From an uncultured bacterium (GTDB lineage: Bacteria; Bacteroidota; Bacteroidia; Bacteroidales; Bacteroidaceae), in contig CAJMQT010000059.1 of the NCBI GenBank assembly GCA_905215655.1, positions 1-13,037 on the forward strand: a stretch of 13,037 bases of DNA. Direction: 5' to 3'. This document shows positions 1 through 6,373 of the stretch, in pieces. The translations under genes and the position numbers were made by a program. Below the pieces are notes generated by a model that worked only from the letters and a program-made list of their open reading frames with translations, had not been told where the DNA came from and ran no database searches. Position 1 is the stretch's first letter. The number at the start of each line of letters is the position of its first letter.

Positions 1-43
1 CTTTTGGAAGGCAAAAGGCAAGCTTTTAAAATTGAAAGAACCC
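1..43. repeat. Partial copy of the AAAAG/CTTTT dyad repeat
   Basis: This left-edge segment aligns with positions 7541-7583. Both read CTTTTG, then a G-rich spacer, then an AAAG..CTTTTAAAA block followed by TG-AAGAAC. Here the dyad core AAAAGGCAAGCTTTT is centred near position 20. It lies downstream of the minus-strand deacylase gene, while the other copy lies downstream of the plus-strand glutaminyl cyclase, so both occupy 3' flanks. The element is cut by the window edge. I see no coding sequence here. Confidence 0.5.
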
Positions 44-49
44 TATTCC

Positions 50-745
50 TTATTTCATAAGGACATCAGTCAGTTCCCTCATACCCTCTGACGCCCCTTT
101 CACTATCTGCGTGACGTTGAGGTGTGCCGACGTCATTGCCGGCTTGGGGTCGATGAGATAGACGGGCACACCGGGGCGCACGTACTGCACCAAGCCCGCG
201 GCGGGATATACGTTGAGCGACGTTCCGATTATCACGAATATGTCGGCGCTCTGCGCTTCCTCGGCAGCAATGCCGATGTTGGGCACGCCCTCGCCGAAGA
301 ACACTATATACGGGCGCAGCAGCGAGCCGTCGCCCGCCTTCTCGCCCGGCCTGACGTCAAGGTCGGGAGGCGTCAGGGTCTTTATGAAGTGAGGGTTGTC
401 GACGTCGCGCGACGAGCACACCTTCATCAGTTCGCCGTGCAGATGGATGACCCGCGAGCTGCCCGCCATCTCGTGAAGGTTGTCTACATTCTGCGTCACC
501 ACCGTCACTTCATACTGCCGTTCCAGCCCGGCCACGAGGCGGTGACCCTCGTTCGGCTTCGCCTCAACCAGCTTGCGGCGCAACATATTGTAAAAGTTGT
601 TCACATAAACGGGGTCGCTCTCCCACGCCTCATGCGTCGCCACGCGCGCCACGGGATGATTTTCCCACAGCCCGTCGGCGTCTCTGAATGTGCTCAGTCC
701 GCTCTCGGCAGACATTCCCGCACCTGTAAGTACTACTATTTTCAT
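50..745 (-). CDS. SIR2-family NAD-dependent protein deacylase
   Basis: 231 residues, normal for a short bacterial sirtuin such as CobB. Sirtuins remove acyl groups from lysine using NAD, giving nicotinamide and O-acyl-ADP-ribose, in the cytoplasm. Visible motifs: the NAD-binding GAGMSAESG with FRD (residues 8-22), TQNVDNLHE (84-92) and the catalytic His103 in HLHGE. GTSLNVYPAAG (174-184) and LIDP (197-200) close the Rossmann fold. Two features stand out. Only one cysteine exists in the whole protein (Cys110), so the usual four-Cys zinc site is absent. The Tyr-x-x-Arg pair that marks CobB/SIRT5-type deacylases reads FYNMLRR here, with Tyr52 kept and Leu55 in the Arg position. The start is the ATG at 743-745, immediately before the core motif. 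The gene is divergent from the isomerase block. The family is certain; acyl preference is not known. Confidence 0.93.
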   Translation of the reverse strand: MKIVVLTGAGMSAESGLSTFRDADGLWENHPVARVATHEAWESDPVYVNNFYNMLRRKLVEAKPNEGHRLVAGLERQYEVTVVTQNVDNLHEMAGSSRVIHLHGELMKVCSSRDVDNPHFIKTLTPPDLDVRPGEKAGDGSLLRPYIVFFGEGVPNIGIAAEEAQSADIFVIIGTSLNVYPAAGLVQYVRPGVPVYLIDPKPAMTSAHLNVTQIVKGASEGMRELTDVLMK

Positions 746-767
746 TTTCTTTTTAAGTAAACAAGTT

Positions 768-819
768 GACGAGTAGACAAGTAAACGAGCTGATTAACTT
801 GTCCACTTGTCCACTCGTC
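768..819. repeat. Imperfect inverted repeat in the divergent promoter region
   Basis: Positions 768-789 pair with 798-819 around an 8-base loop, with three mismatches and one G-U. Each arm is built from 7-8 base words (GACGAGT, GACAAGT, and ACTTGTC, ACTCGTC on the other side). It has the same design as the other intergenic hairpins in this window but lacks their GTAGCTTTT spacer. If the minus-strand box at 848-855 is used, the hairpin lies in the deacylase mRNA leader, about 20 nt before its start codon. Confidence 0.6.
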
Positions 820-847
820 ACTTTTCAACTCTAATATTAACTTTCCA

Positions 848-874
848 CAAAATTAGTGATTTTTCTTCAACAAA
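848..874 (-). promoter_or_regulatory. Possible promoter for the SIR2 gene
   Basis: Read on the minus strand, 855-848 is TAATTTTG, matching the Bacteroidota -7 consensus TAnnTTTG. A TTTG lies at 874-871, with a 15-base spacer, shorter than the usual 19-21. Transcription would begin near 841 and give a leader of about 95 nt. The -7 match is good, the -33 spacing poor. Confidence 0.4.
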
Positions 875-878
875 GGGC

Positions 879-906
879 TTGTAATCATAGAAAAATATTA
901 ACTTTG
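879..906 (+). promoter_or_regulatory. Promoter for the FKBP block
   Basis: TAACTTTG at 899-906 matches the Bacteroidota -7 element, with TTG at 879-881 and a 17-base spacer. The predicted start near 913 gives a leader of about 35 nt, A/T-rich and without a Shine-Dalgarno sequence. A near copy of the box region (ATATTAACTTTCCAC, 832-846) lies 63 bp upstream but has C in place of the final G. No comparable box was found before the second or third isomerase gene, so this may serve all three. Confidence 0.6.
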
Positions 907-948
907 CACGCTTTAATAAAGATAATATAAACAATAATTTCATAAAGA

Positions 949-1554
949 ATGGACAAAGTAAGTTACGCCTTGGGATTAGGCATCGGTCGCCAGCTGGCGC
1001 AGATGGGAGCGCAGGAGTTGAACATAGACGACTTCGCAGCAGCAATAAAGGACGTCATCGCAGGCAATGACCTTAAAGTCTCCAACCGTGAGGCGCAGAC
1101 AATCGTGCAGGAATATTTCCAAAAACAGGAAGAGAAACTCAACGCCGAGAAAGCCGAAAAAGGCAAGATAGCAAAGGCGGAAGGTGAGAAATACCTCGCC
1201 GAGAACGCTAAGAAAGACGGCGTCGTAGTGCTTCCCAGCGGACTGCAATACACCGTGATAACAGAAGGCAGCGGCAAAAAGCCCAAAGCAACGGACAAAG
1301 TGAAGTGCCACTACGAGGGCTTCCTCACCGACGGAACCGTCTTCGACAGCAGCATTCAGCGCGGAGAGCCGGCAGTATTTCCCCTCAATCAGGTAATAGC
1401 AGGCTGGACCGAAGGACTCCAGCTGATGCAAGAGGGCGCCAAGTACCGCTTCTTCATACCTTATTTATTGGGTTACGGCGCAGGCGGCGCAGGCAACTCA
1501 ATACCTCCCTACGCAGCCCTCATCTTCGATGTAGAGCTTATCGAGGTGCTGTAA
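949..1554 (+). CDS. FKBP-type peptidyl-prolyl isomerase, cytoplasmic (FklB-like)
   Basis: 201 residues, close to E. coli FklB (206). It catalyses cis-trans isomerisation of X-Pro bonds and probably acts as a dimeric folding helper. Residues 1-85 form the helical FKBP N-terminal dimerisation domain (VSYALGLGIG, then a Lys/Glu-rich helix at 58-88). Residues 95-201 form the FKBP domain. The binding-pocket residues of FKBP12 are all present: Tyr122, Phe132-Asp133, Val149-Ile150, Trp153, Tyr176 and Phe193. There is no signal peptide or lipobox, so the protein should stay in the cytoplasm, unlike its two downstream paralogues. The ATG at 949 follows an A-rich leader and begins directly at the N-domain. 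First gene of the three-gene block, 116 bp before the next. Confidence 0.93.
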   Translation: MDKVSYALGLGIGRQLAQMGAQELNIDDFAAAIKDVIAGNDLKVSNREAQTIVQEYFQKQEEKLNAEKAEKGKIAKAEGEKYLAENAKKDGVVVLPSGLQYTVITEGSGKKPKATDKVKCHYEGFLTDGTVFDSSIQRGEPAVFPLNQVIAGWTEGLQLMQEGAKYRFFIPYLLGYGAGGAGNSIPPYAALIFDVELIEVL

Positions 1555-1670
1555 AAGACATGAAAAGCCGATGAACACCCGCAACCGACCTGCCGTAGTG
1601 AGGCAGACACAACAGGAACAGTGGGCGACGGGCTGATGAAAAGAATAACAAAAAGATACTAATTTTAAAA

Positions 1671-2543
1671 ATGAGAAAACTTACATTCGCGGCAATTCTT
1701 GTCGCAACAGTAGCAACAATCATGTCTTGCGGCAACTCGACGCCCAAGGCTGATCTGAAAAACGACGTGGACACCGTAAGCTATGCAATCGGCATGGCGC
1801 AGACACAAGGTCTCAAAGACTACCTCGTAAGAAGTCTTGACGTAGACACCGCTTACTTGGATGAGTTCATCAAAGGACTTAACGAAGGCGCCAACGCAGG
1901 CGACGACAAGAAGAAAGCCGCTTACTACGCAGGCATCCAGATAGGTCAGCAGATCTCAAACCAGATGGTGAAAGGCATTAACCACGAGCTCTTCGGCGAC
2001 GACTCGACAAAGACAATATCGCTCAAAAACCTCATGGCAGGCTTCATCAGCGGAACAACAGGCAAGAAAGGACTCATGACTGTTGAGCAGGCACAGATGA
2101 TTGCGCAGACCAAAATGGAGCAGATCAAGAAGGACGCAATGGAGAAACAGTACGGTGCCAACAAGAAAGCCGGCGAGGCTTATCTTGCAAAATACGCAAA
2201 ACAGGCAGACGTAAAGAAACTTGACGGCGGCGTGCTCTACAAGGTCATCAAGGCGGGAACTGGCGCCGTGCCTTCTGACACCTCACGCGTGAAAGTACAT
2301 TACGAGGGCAAAACCATCGACGGAAAAGTCTTCGACAGCTCTTACGAGCGTAAAGAGCCCATCACATTGCGCGCAAATCAGGTGATCAAAGGCTGGACAA
2401 CAGCCCTCATCAACATGCCCGTGGGCAGCGTTTGGGAGGTAGTCATTCCTCAGAACTTGGCTTATGGTGACCGCGATCAGGGCAAGATCAAGCCTTTCTC
2501 AACCCTCATCTTCAAGATCGAACTTGTAGGAATAGAGAAATAA
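1671..2543 (+). CDS. FKBP-type peptidyl-prolyl isomerase, lipoprotein (FkpA/Mip-like)
   Basis: 290 residues. Residues 1-20 are a lipoprotein signal ending in IMSC, so Cys20 should be lipidated and the protein anchored in the cell envelope, facing the periplasm or the surface. The N-terminal domain (about 33-185) carries VSYAIGMAQ and two long charged helical stretches typical of Mip/FkpA dimerisation modules. The FKBP domain (about 188-290) keeps the pocket residues Tyr211, Phe221-Asp222, Val238-Ile239, Trp242, Tyr265 and Phe281, so activity is expected. The likely role is folding of envelope proteins. Its N-terminal part is longer than that of the upstream paralogue. No TAnnTTTG box was found in the 116-bp gap before it, so co-transcription with the upstream gene is inferred. 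Confidence 0.93.
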   Translation: MRKLTFAAILVATVATIMSCGNSTPKADLKNDVDTVSYAIGMAQTQGLKDYLVRSLDVDTAYLDEFIKGLNEGANAGDDKKKAAYYAGIQIGQQISNQMVKGINHELFGDDSTKTISLKNLMAGFISGTTGKKGLMTVEQAQMIAQTKMEQIKKDAMEKQYGANKKAGEAYLAKYAKQADVKKLDGGVLYKVIKAGTGAVPSDTSRVKVHYEGKTIDGKVFDSSYERKEPITLRANQVIKGWTTALINMPVGSVWEVVIPQNLAYGDRDQGKIKPFSTLIFKIELVGIEK

Positions 2544-2584
2544 ACGCGGCATAACAAGCAAATAAGAACATCTTAATAAAGTAC

Positions 2585-2695
2585 GGACGGAGGTCATGAG
2601 GACTTGCCGCGACGGTTTACAAGAAGGTAGGCGACGCTCTTTGAAGAGCAGGGAAACGCCCCTCGCCGCGCGATAAGGCAACATAACCTCCGTTC
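2585..2695 (+). other. Long bulged hairpin between the second and third FKBP genes
   Basis: Positions 2585-2598 pair with 2682-2695 (13 of 14 positions, one G-U, one C-A mismatch). After a 5-base left bulge, 2604-2608 pairs with 2677-2681. Shorter GC pairings continue inward (2609-2615 with 2666-2671). The apex holds a small hairpin, GCTCT-TTGA-AGAGC (2636-2649). A second simple hairpin, GTCTCTTT/AAAGAGAC, follows at 2703-2726. No ORF of note lies in this 227-bp gap. It could be a processing site, attenuator or structured leader for the third gene, or a repetitive element. Function unknown. Confidence 0.5.
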
Positions 2696-2770
2696 GCTTT
2701 TGGTCTCTTTCGTTAAAAAAAGAGACATCTCCCACTTTAAAAAGAGTTTTCTTTCATAAAAACAAGAGGT

Positions 2771-3670
2771 ATGAAAAAATATATTTTGATAGCGGCAGCC
2801 GTCATGTTCGGCGCCTCTATAACCACGGCGGACGCCGCAAAGAAGAAAGAAAAGAAACAGACGGCGGCACAAACGGCAGCCGTCGTGACCCTGAAAACCG
2901 CCGCCGACTCGCTCAGTTACTCGGCAGGCGTGGTCAGAACGGACGGACTTCTGCCCTTCATCAAGCAGCAGTACGGCGTCGACACGACCTATATTGCCGA
3001 TTTCGTAAAGGGCTATGAAGACATCCTGAACATCGAAAATCAGGACAAAGCGAAAGCATACGCCGCCGGACAGCAGATCGCTCTGATGGTGAAAGAGCGC
3101 ATGCTGCCCTTCCTCAAAGACGAGTTCAAGTCGCGTCCCGACTCGATCAGCGAGCCGATGTTCCACCGCGGATTTGTCAATACGCTGTCCGGCGACGCCT
3201 CAGTCATGCCCGACTCCGTGGCGAAAGCATACTTCAACGCTGCTTTCAAACAAATGATTGACGTGCGCAACGCCGCCAACCGCAAGGCAGGAGAAGACTT
3301 CCTTGCCGCCAACAAGACCAAGGAAGGAGTGAAAACCACGCCCGACGGACTGCAATATAAAGTGCTCCGCGAGGGCAACGGACCCGTTCCGACAACGACA
3401 GACGAGGTCGTCGTGAAGTACGAAGGACGCCTCATCGACGGCACCGTCTTTGACAGCAGCTACAAACGCAAGGGCGAAACCGCCACGTTCCGTCCCGACC
3501 AAGTGATCCAAGGCTGGACAATGGCGCTCACGATGATGCCCGTAGGCAGCAAGTGGGAGCTCTACATACCCCAGCAGTTGGCGTATGGCGACCGCGACAT
3601 GGGCAAGATCAAGCCGTTCAGCGCCCTCATCTTCACCGTCGAGATGGTGAGCATAAAAGATAAGAAATAA
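2771..3670 (+). CDS. FKBP-type peptidyl-prolyl isomerase, secreted periplasmic
   Basis: 299 residues. The N-terminus MKKYILIAAAVMFGASITTA followed by D-A-A is a Sec signal peptide with a probable cut after Ala22. There is no lipobox Cys, so this copy should be soluble in the periplasm. A Lys/Gln-rich segment (24-34) follows, then a helical N-domain (about 45-185, starting DSLSYSAGVV) and the FKBP domain (about 190-297). Pocket residues are kept: Tyr217, Phe227-Asp228, Val245-Ile246, Trp249, Tyr272, Phe288. The C-terminal domain resembles the preceding lipoprotein copy closely (both contain AYGDRD and GKIKPFS), pointing to tandem duplication followed by change of the targeting signal. It ends the block and is followed by a GC-rich hairpin. 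Confidence 0.92.
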   Translation: MKKYILIAAAVMFGASITTADAAKKKEKKQTAAQTAAVVTLKTAADSLSYSAGVVRTDGLLPFIKQQYGVDTTYIADFVKGYEDILNIENQDKAKAYAAGQQIALMVKERMLPFLKDEFKSRPDSISEPMFHRGFVNTLSGDASVMPDSVAKAYFNAAFKQMIDVRNAANRKAGEDFLAANKTKEGVKTTPDGLQYKVLREGNGPVPTTTDEVVVKYEGRLIDGTVFDSSYKRKGETATFRPDQVIQGWTMALTMMPVGSKWELYIPQQLAYGDRDMGKIKPFSALIFTVEMVSIKDKK

Positions 3671-3679
3671 AGAACCTGT

Positions 3680-3716
3680 CCCCTCGCGACTTTCCCCGGG
3701 AAAGGTCGGGGAGGGG
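3680..3716 (+). terminator. GC-rich hairpin after the FKBP block
   Basis: CCCCT (3680-3684) pairs with AGGGG (3712-3716). Inside, a GACTTTCCC arm pairs with a GGGAAAGGTC arm around a tight apex. It begins 10 bases after the stop codon of the third isomerase gene. The sequence downstream is only moderately T-rich (CTTTGATTATATC), so this is a probable rather than textbook intrinsic terminator. Confidence 0.5.
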
Positions 3717-3766
3717 CTTTGATTATATCATTTTGCGCTGAAAAGTCAATTTTTAATGTCAAAATG

Positions 3767-3797
3767 TTGTATAATTCATTTTTAATCAGTAATTTTG
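3767..3797 (+). promoter_or_regulatory. Promoter for the Lrp-family regulator
   Basis: TTG at 3767-3769 and TAATTTTG at 3790-3797 are separated by 20 bases, a good fit to the Bacteroidota -33/-7 arrangement. The predicted start near 3804 leaves a leader of about 60 nt rich in AAC/CAA. It would drive the regulator and, through the 25-bp gap, the fusion gene. Lrp family members often regulate their own promoter, but I see no clear operator dyad here. Confidence 0.6.
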
Positions 3798-3865
3798 CTC
3801 ACACCTAATAGCATCTTGAATAATAGCGATTGTAACAACGAATCAACAAAACAACAACGTGAAAC

Positions 3866-4327
3866 ATGGACAAAATTGACAATCTTGACAAGAAGATACT
3901 CGGCATTCTGTCGCAAAACGCACGCATACCGTTCAAGGATGTGGCTGCCGAATGTGGCGTGTCACGCGCCGCGATACACCAGCGTGTGCAGCATCTCATC
4001 GAAGGCGGCGTGATAACGGGCAGCGGATTTGACGTCAATCCGAAAAGTCTCGGTTACATGACATGCACATACGTGGGCATCACTCTTGAACGAGGAAACA
4101 TGTATAAGGCTGTGGTGGAACGACTGAACCATATCCCCGAAATAGTGGAATGCCACTTCACAACCGGTCCTTACACAATGCTTGTCAAGCTTTATGCCTT
4201 TGACAACGAGCAACTTATGGACTTGTTGAACAACCAGCTGCAAGGTATCCCGGGCGTGGTGGCAACAGAAACGCTCATATCTCTCGAACAAAGCATAAAG
4301 AGAGAGATACCCGTACCGCAGGAATAA
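3866..4327 (+). CDS. Lrp/AsnC-family transcriptional regulator
   Basis: 153 residues, normal for the family. Residues 4-52 form an AsnC-type winged helix-turn-helix (LDKKILGILSQNARIPFKDV, then the recognition segment CGVSRAAIHQRVQHLIEGGV). Residues about 65-143 form the RAM/ligand-binding domain, with the VGITLE strand and GPYTMLVKLYAFD. These proteins bind amino acids or related metabolites, assemble as octamers or multimers of dimers, and control amino-acid and peptide metabolism. The ATG at 3866 lies at the start of the helix-turn-helix domain. The next gene begins 25 bp downstream on the same strand, which suggests the regulator controls or responds to the peptide hydrolase. The effector cannot be read from the sequence. 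Confidence 0.92.
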   Translation: MDKIDNLDKKILGILSQNARIPFKDVAAECGVSRAAIHQRVQHLIEGGVITGSGFDVNPKSLGYMTCTYVGITLERGNMYKAVVERLNHIPEIVECHFTTGPYTMLVKLYAFDNEQLMDLLNNQLQGIPGVVATETLISLEQSIKREIPVPQE

Positions 4328-4352
4328 ACCGTAAAATTACTTTTTAAGGGCA

Positions 4353-6152
4353 ATGAAATCATTTGATATTCAAGATTGTCTGAACGATATTTACGCACAT
4401 TACCCGGAGGCAAATCACATCCCCGTGATTGGTCTGACGGGTAATTTCGTTGATGGCGAGACGCGTCTCGTAGACCGTTATTACAAGTCCGTCATGGCGG
4501 CGGGCGGCGTTCCGATAATCATTCCGCCGCTTGCTGACAAAGATGTGATTATCAACACGCTCGAGAGAGTTGACGGACTGTTGCTCACCGGAGGAGGAGA
4601 CTTCAATCCGCTGTGGGCGGGCGAGGAGCCCTCGCCGCGTCTTCACGGTATCAACAGCGAGCGCGACGAGGCAGAGCTGCTCACCGTCAGGCTCGCTTAC
4701 AACCGCCGGATACCTATGCTCGGGATATGTCGAGGCATACAGACGCTGGCAACGGCGCTCGGCGGAGAGGTCGATCAGGACATCGTGGAGGCGCAGAAGG
4801 CACGCCAACGCATCAGCGGTGTGCCGTCAACGGGTGCTCATCCGCTCGTTAAACACAGTCAGGACGCACATCGGAGCGAGCCTACCCACACCGTGAAAAT
4901 CAGTAAAGAGTCGGTTCTTTACACGTTATACAACACCGAAAAACTCATCGTCAACTCTCTGCATCATCAGGCTTTGCGCAGCGGCGGACAGCGTTTCCGC
5001 GTCACGGCGACGGCGCCCGACGGCGTGATAGAGGCTGTCGAGAGCAGCGAGTTCAGACCCATTATCGGCGTGCAATGGCACCCAGAATGGCTGGAAGACA
5101 GCGGACCGCAGCTCTTCAAATGGCTCGTCAGTCAGGCAACGGCATTTGCCGAGGCAAAAAACCTTCACCGACGTATCCTTACTCTCGACTCTCATTGCGA
5201 CACGCCGATGTTCTTCCACAAGAACATCTGTTTCGACCGGCGCGACCCCAGCATACTTGTTGACATGCACAAGATGGCGGACGGCTGTCAGGACGCCGTG
5301 ACAATGGTTGCCTATCTGCCGCAACCCAAGCTCGGCGAGACGTTCTCGTCGAAGGTAGAGCTTGCCACCGACGGTCCGACGGAGTACGCTGACCAGATCT
5401 TCGACCGCATCGAGAGCATAGTGAGGGACAACAGCCGTTACGTCAGCATAGCCCGGACGCCCGCCGACCTGTATGAAGACAAGCGCAAAGGGCGCCGCTC
5501 TATAATGCTCGGAATAGAGAATGGACTTGCCCTGAACCATGACATCGTCAACCTGAAACACTTTGCACGCCGCGGCGTGGTCTATATAACGCTCTGTCAC
5601 AACGGCGACAACGACATCTGCGACAGCGCCCGCGGCTGCTCGACGCACAACGGAGTGAGCGCTTTCGGCGGGAAAGTGATACGCGAGATGAACCGCCTCG
5701 GCATAATGGTCGACCTCAGTCATGCCGCAGAGAAGAGTTTTTATGACGCTCTGGATATAAGCAGCAAGCCCATCGTTTGCAGTCACAGCAACTGCCGTTC
5801 GCTGTGCGACGTGCCCCGAAATCTTACCGATGACCAGCTGCGGGCGCTTGCCCGCCGTGGCGGAGTTTGCCAGATAACGCTGTATCACGGTTTTCTGCGC
5901 AACGACGGACAGGAGGCTACAATCCTCGACGCCATCGCGCATCTCGAACATGCCATCAAGATAATGGGCATAGAGCACGTGGGCTTGGGCACAGACTTCG
6001 ACGGTGACGGCGGCATACGCGGTCTTGCCGACTCTTCCGAGCTGCTCGGCTTCACCTTGGAGCTGCTCCGCCGGCGTTACAGCGAGCGCGACATAGCACG
6101 CATCTGGGGCGGAAACTGGCTCAGAGTGATGGCGGAAGTGCAAAAAAATTGA
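4353..6152 (+). CDS. Fusion: gamma-glutamyl hydrolase (C26) and M19 dipeptidase
   Basis: 599 residues in one frame, no signal peptide, so cytoplasmic. Residues 22-262 are a class I glutamine-amidotransferase-like domain of the PuuD/peptidase C26 type: LLLTGGGDFNP (76-86), the nucleophile Cys126 in GICRG, HHQA (204-207), and the catalytic His243 and Glu245 in GVQWHPEW. Residues 275-595 are a renal-dipeptidase (M19) domain with the metal-binding pattern complete: His281 and Asp283 in DSHCDTP, Glu389 in GIENG, His457 in DLSHA, His478 in CSHSNCR, and Asp548 in GTDFDGDGG. Both halves therefore look active. The linker is short (about 263-274). One half should cut a gamma-glutamyl amide and the other a dipeptide, which fits stepwise breakdown of glutathione-like, gamma-glutamyl or muropeptide fragments. 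The substrate is inferred. It lies 25 bp after an Lrp-family gene, probably as an operon. Confidence 0.9.
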   Translation: MKSFDIQDCLNDIYAHYPEANHIPVIGLTGNFVDGETRLVDRYYKSVMAAGGVPIIIPPLADKDVIINTLERVDGLLLTGGGDFNPLWAGEEPSPRLHGINSERDEAELLTVRLAYNRRIPMLGICRGIQTLATALGGEVDQDIVEAQKARQRISGVPSTGAHPLVKHSQDAHRSEPTHTVKISKESVLYTLYNTEKLIVNSLHHQALRSGGQRFRVTATAPDGVIEAVESSEFRPIIGVQWHPEWLEDSGPQLFKWLVSQATAFAEAKNLHRRILTLDSHCDTPMFFHKNICFDRRDPSILVDMHKMADGCQDAVTMVAYLPQPKLGETFSSKVELATDGPTEYADQIFDRIESIVRDNSRYVSIARTPADLYEDKRKGRRSIMLGIENGLALNHDIVNLKHFARRGVVYITLCHNGDNDICDSARGCSTHNGVSAFGGKVIREMNRLGIMVDLSHAAEKSFYDALDISSKPIVCSHSNCRSLCDVPRNLTDDQLRALARRGGVCQITLYHGFLRNDGQEATILDAIAHLEHAIKIMGIEHVGLGTDFDGDGGIRGLADSSELLGFTLELLRRRYSERDIARIWGGNWLRVMAEVQKN

Positions 6153-6155
6153 AAG

Positions 6156-6351
6156 ATTGAAAGGTTGAAAAATTGAAAGGTTGAAAGATTAAAAAAGATG
6201 GTTGGGAAGTACAGAAATGGCTTTTTGGAAGTACAGAAGTACAGAAGTGCAGGAGTACAGACAAATGTTCGTAGCTTTTCAATCTTTCAACTTCAACTTT
6301 TCAACCTTTCAACTTCAACTTTTCAACCTTTCAATTTTTCAACCTTTCAAT
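6156..6351. repeat. 31-bp perfect inverted repeat of TTGAAAGG words
   Basis: Positions 6156-6186 and 6321-6351 are exact reverse complements (31 bp), each made of words such as TTGAAAGG and TTGAAAAA. The left arm begins 4 bases after the stop codon of the fusion gene; the right arm ends 22 bases before the glutaminyl cyclase start. Between them lie a further run of TTCAACTTT/TTCAACCTT words (about 6279-6320) and the truncated element at 6228-6279. I saw no TAnnTTTG box in this 221-bp gap, so the promoter of the downstream gene is unclear. Confidence 0.75.
6228..6279 (+). repeat. Half copy of the AGTACAG hairpin element
   Basis: Positions 6228-6262 match the left arm of the elements at 7613-7647 and 9880-9914 (GAAGTACAGAAGT words ending in CAGGAGTACAGAC). 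The following bases to 6279 resemble their spacer, ending in the same GTAGCTTTT. The matching right arm is missing; unrelated TTTCAAC words follow instead. Two arm positions where the full copies differ carry further bases here, so it is a third variant. Confidence 0.7.
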
Positions 6352-6373
6352 TTAAAATAAGAACAAACAACCA

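Noticed and set aside
2594..3166. A 190-codon minus-strand frame spanning the FKBP gap and third FKBP gene
   Set aside because: It overlaps the signal peptide and N-domain of a clear gene and shows no domain, signal or start context of its own.
4926..6143. A 405-codon open frame on the minus strand inside the fusion gene
   Set aside because: It is fully antisense to a gene with two intact catalytic domains, has no recognisable motifs and no promoter. It reads as a shadow of GC-biased codons.
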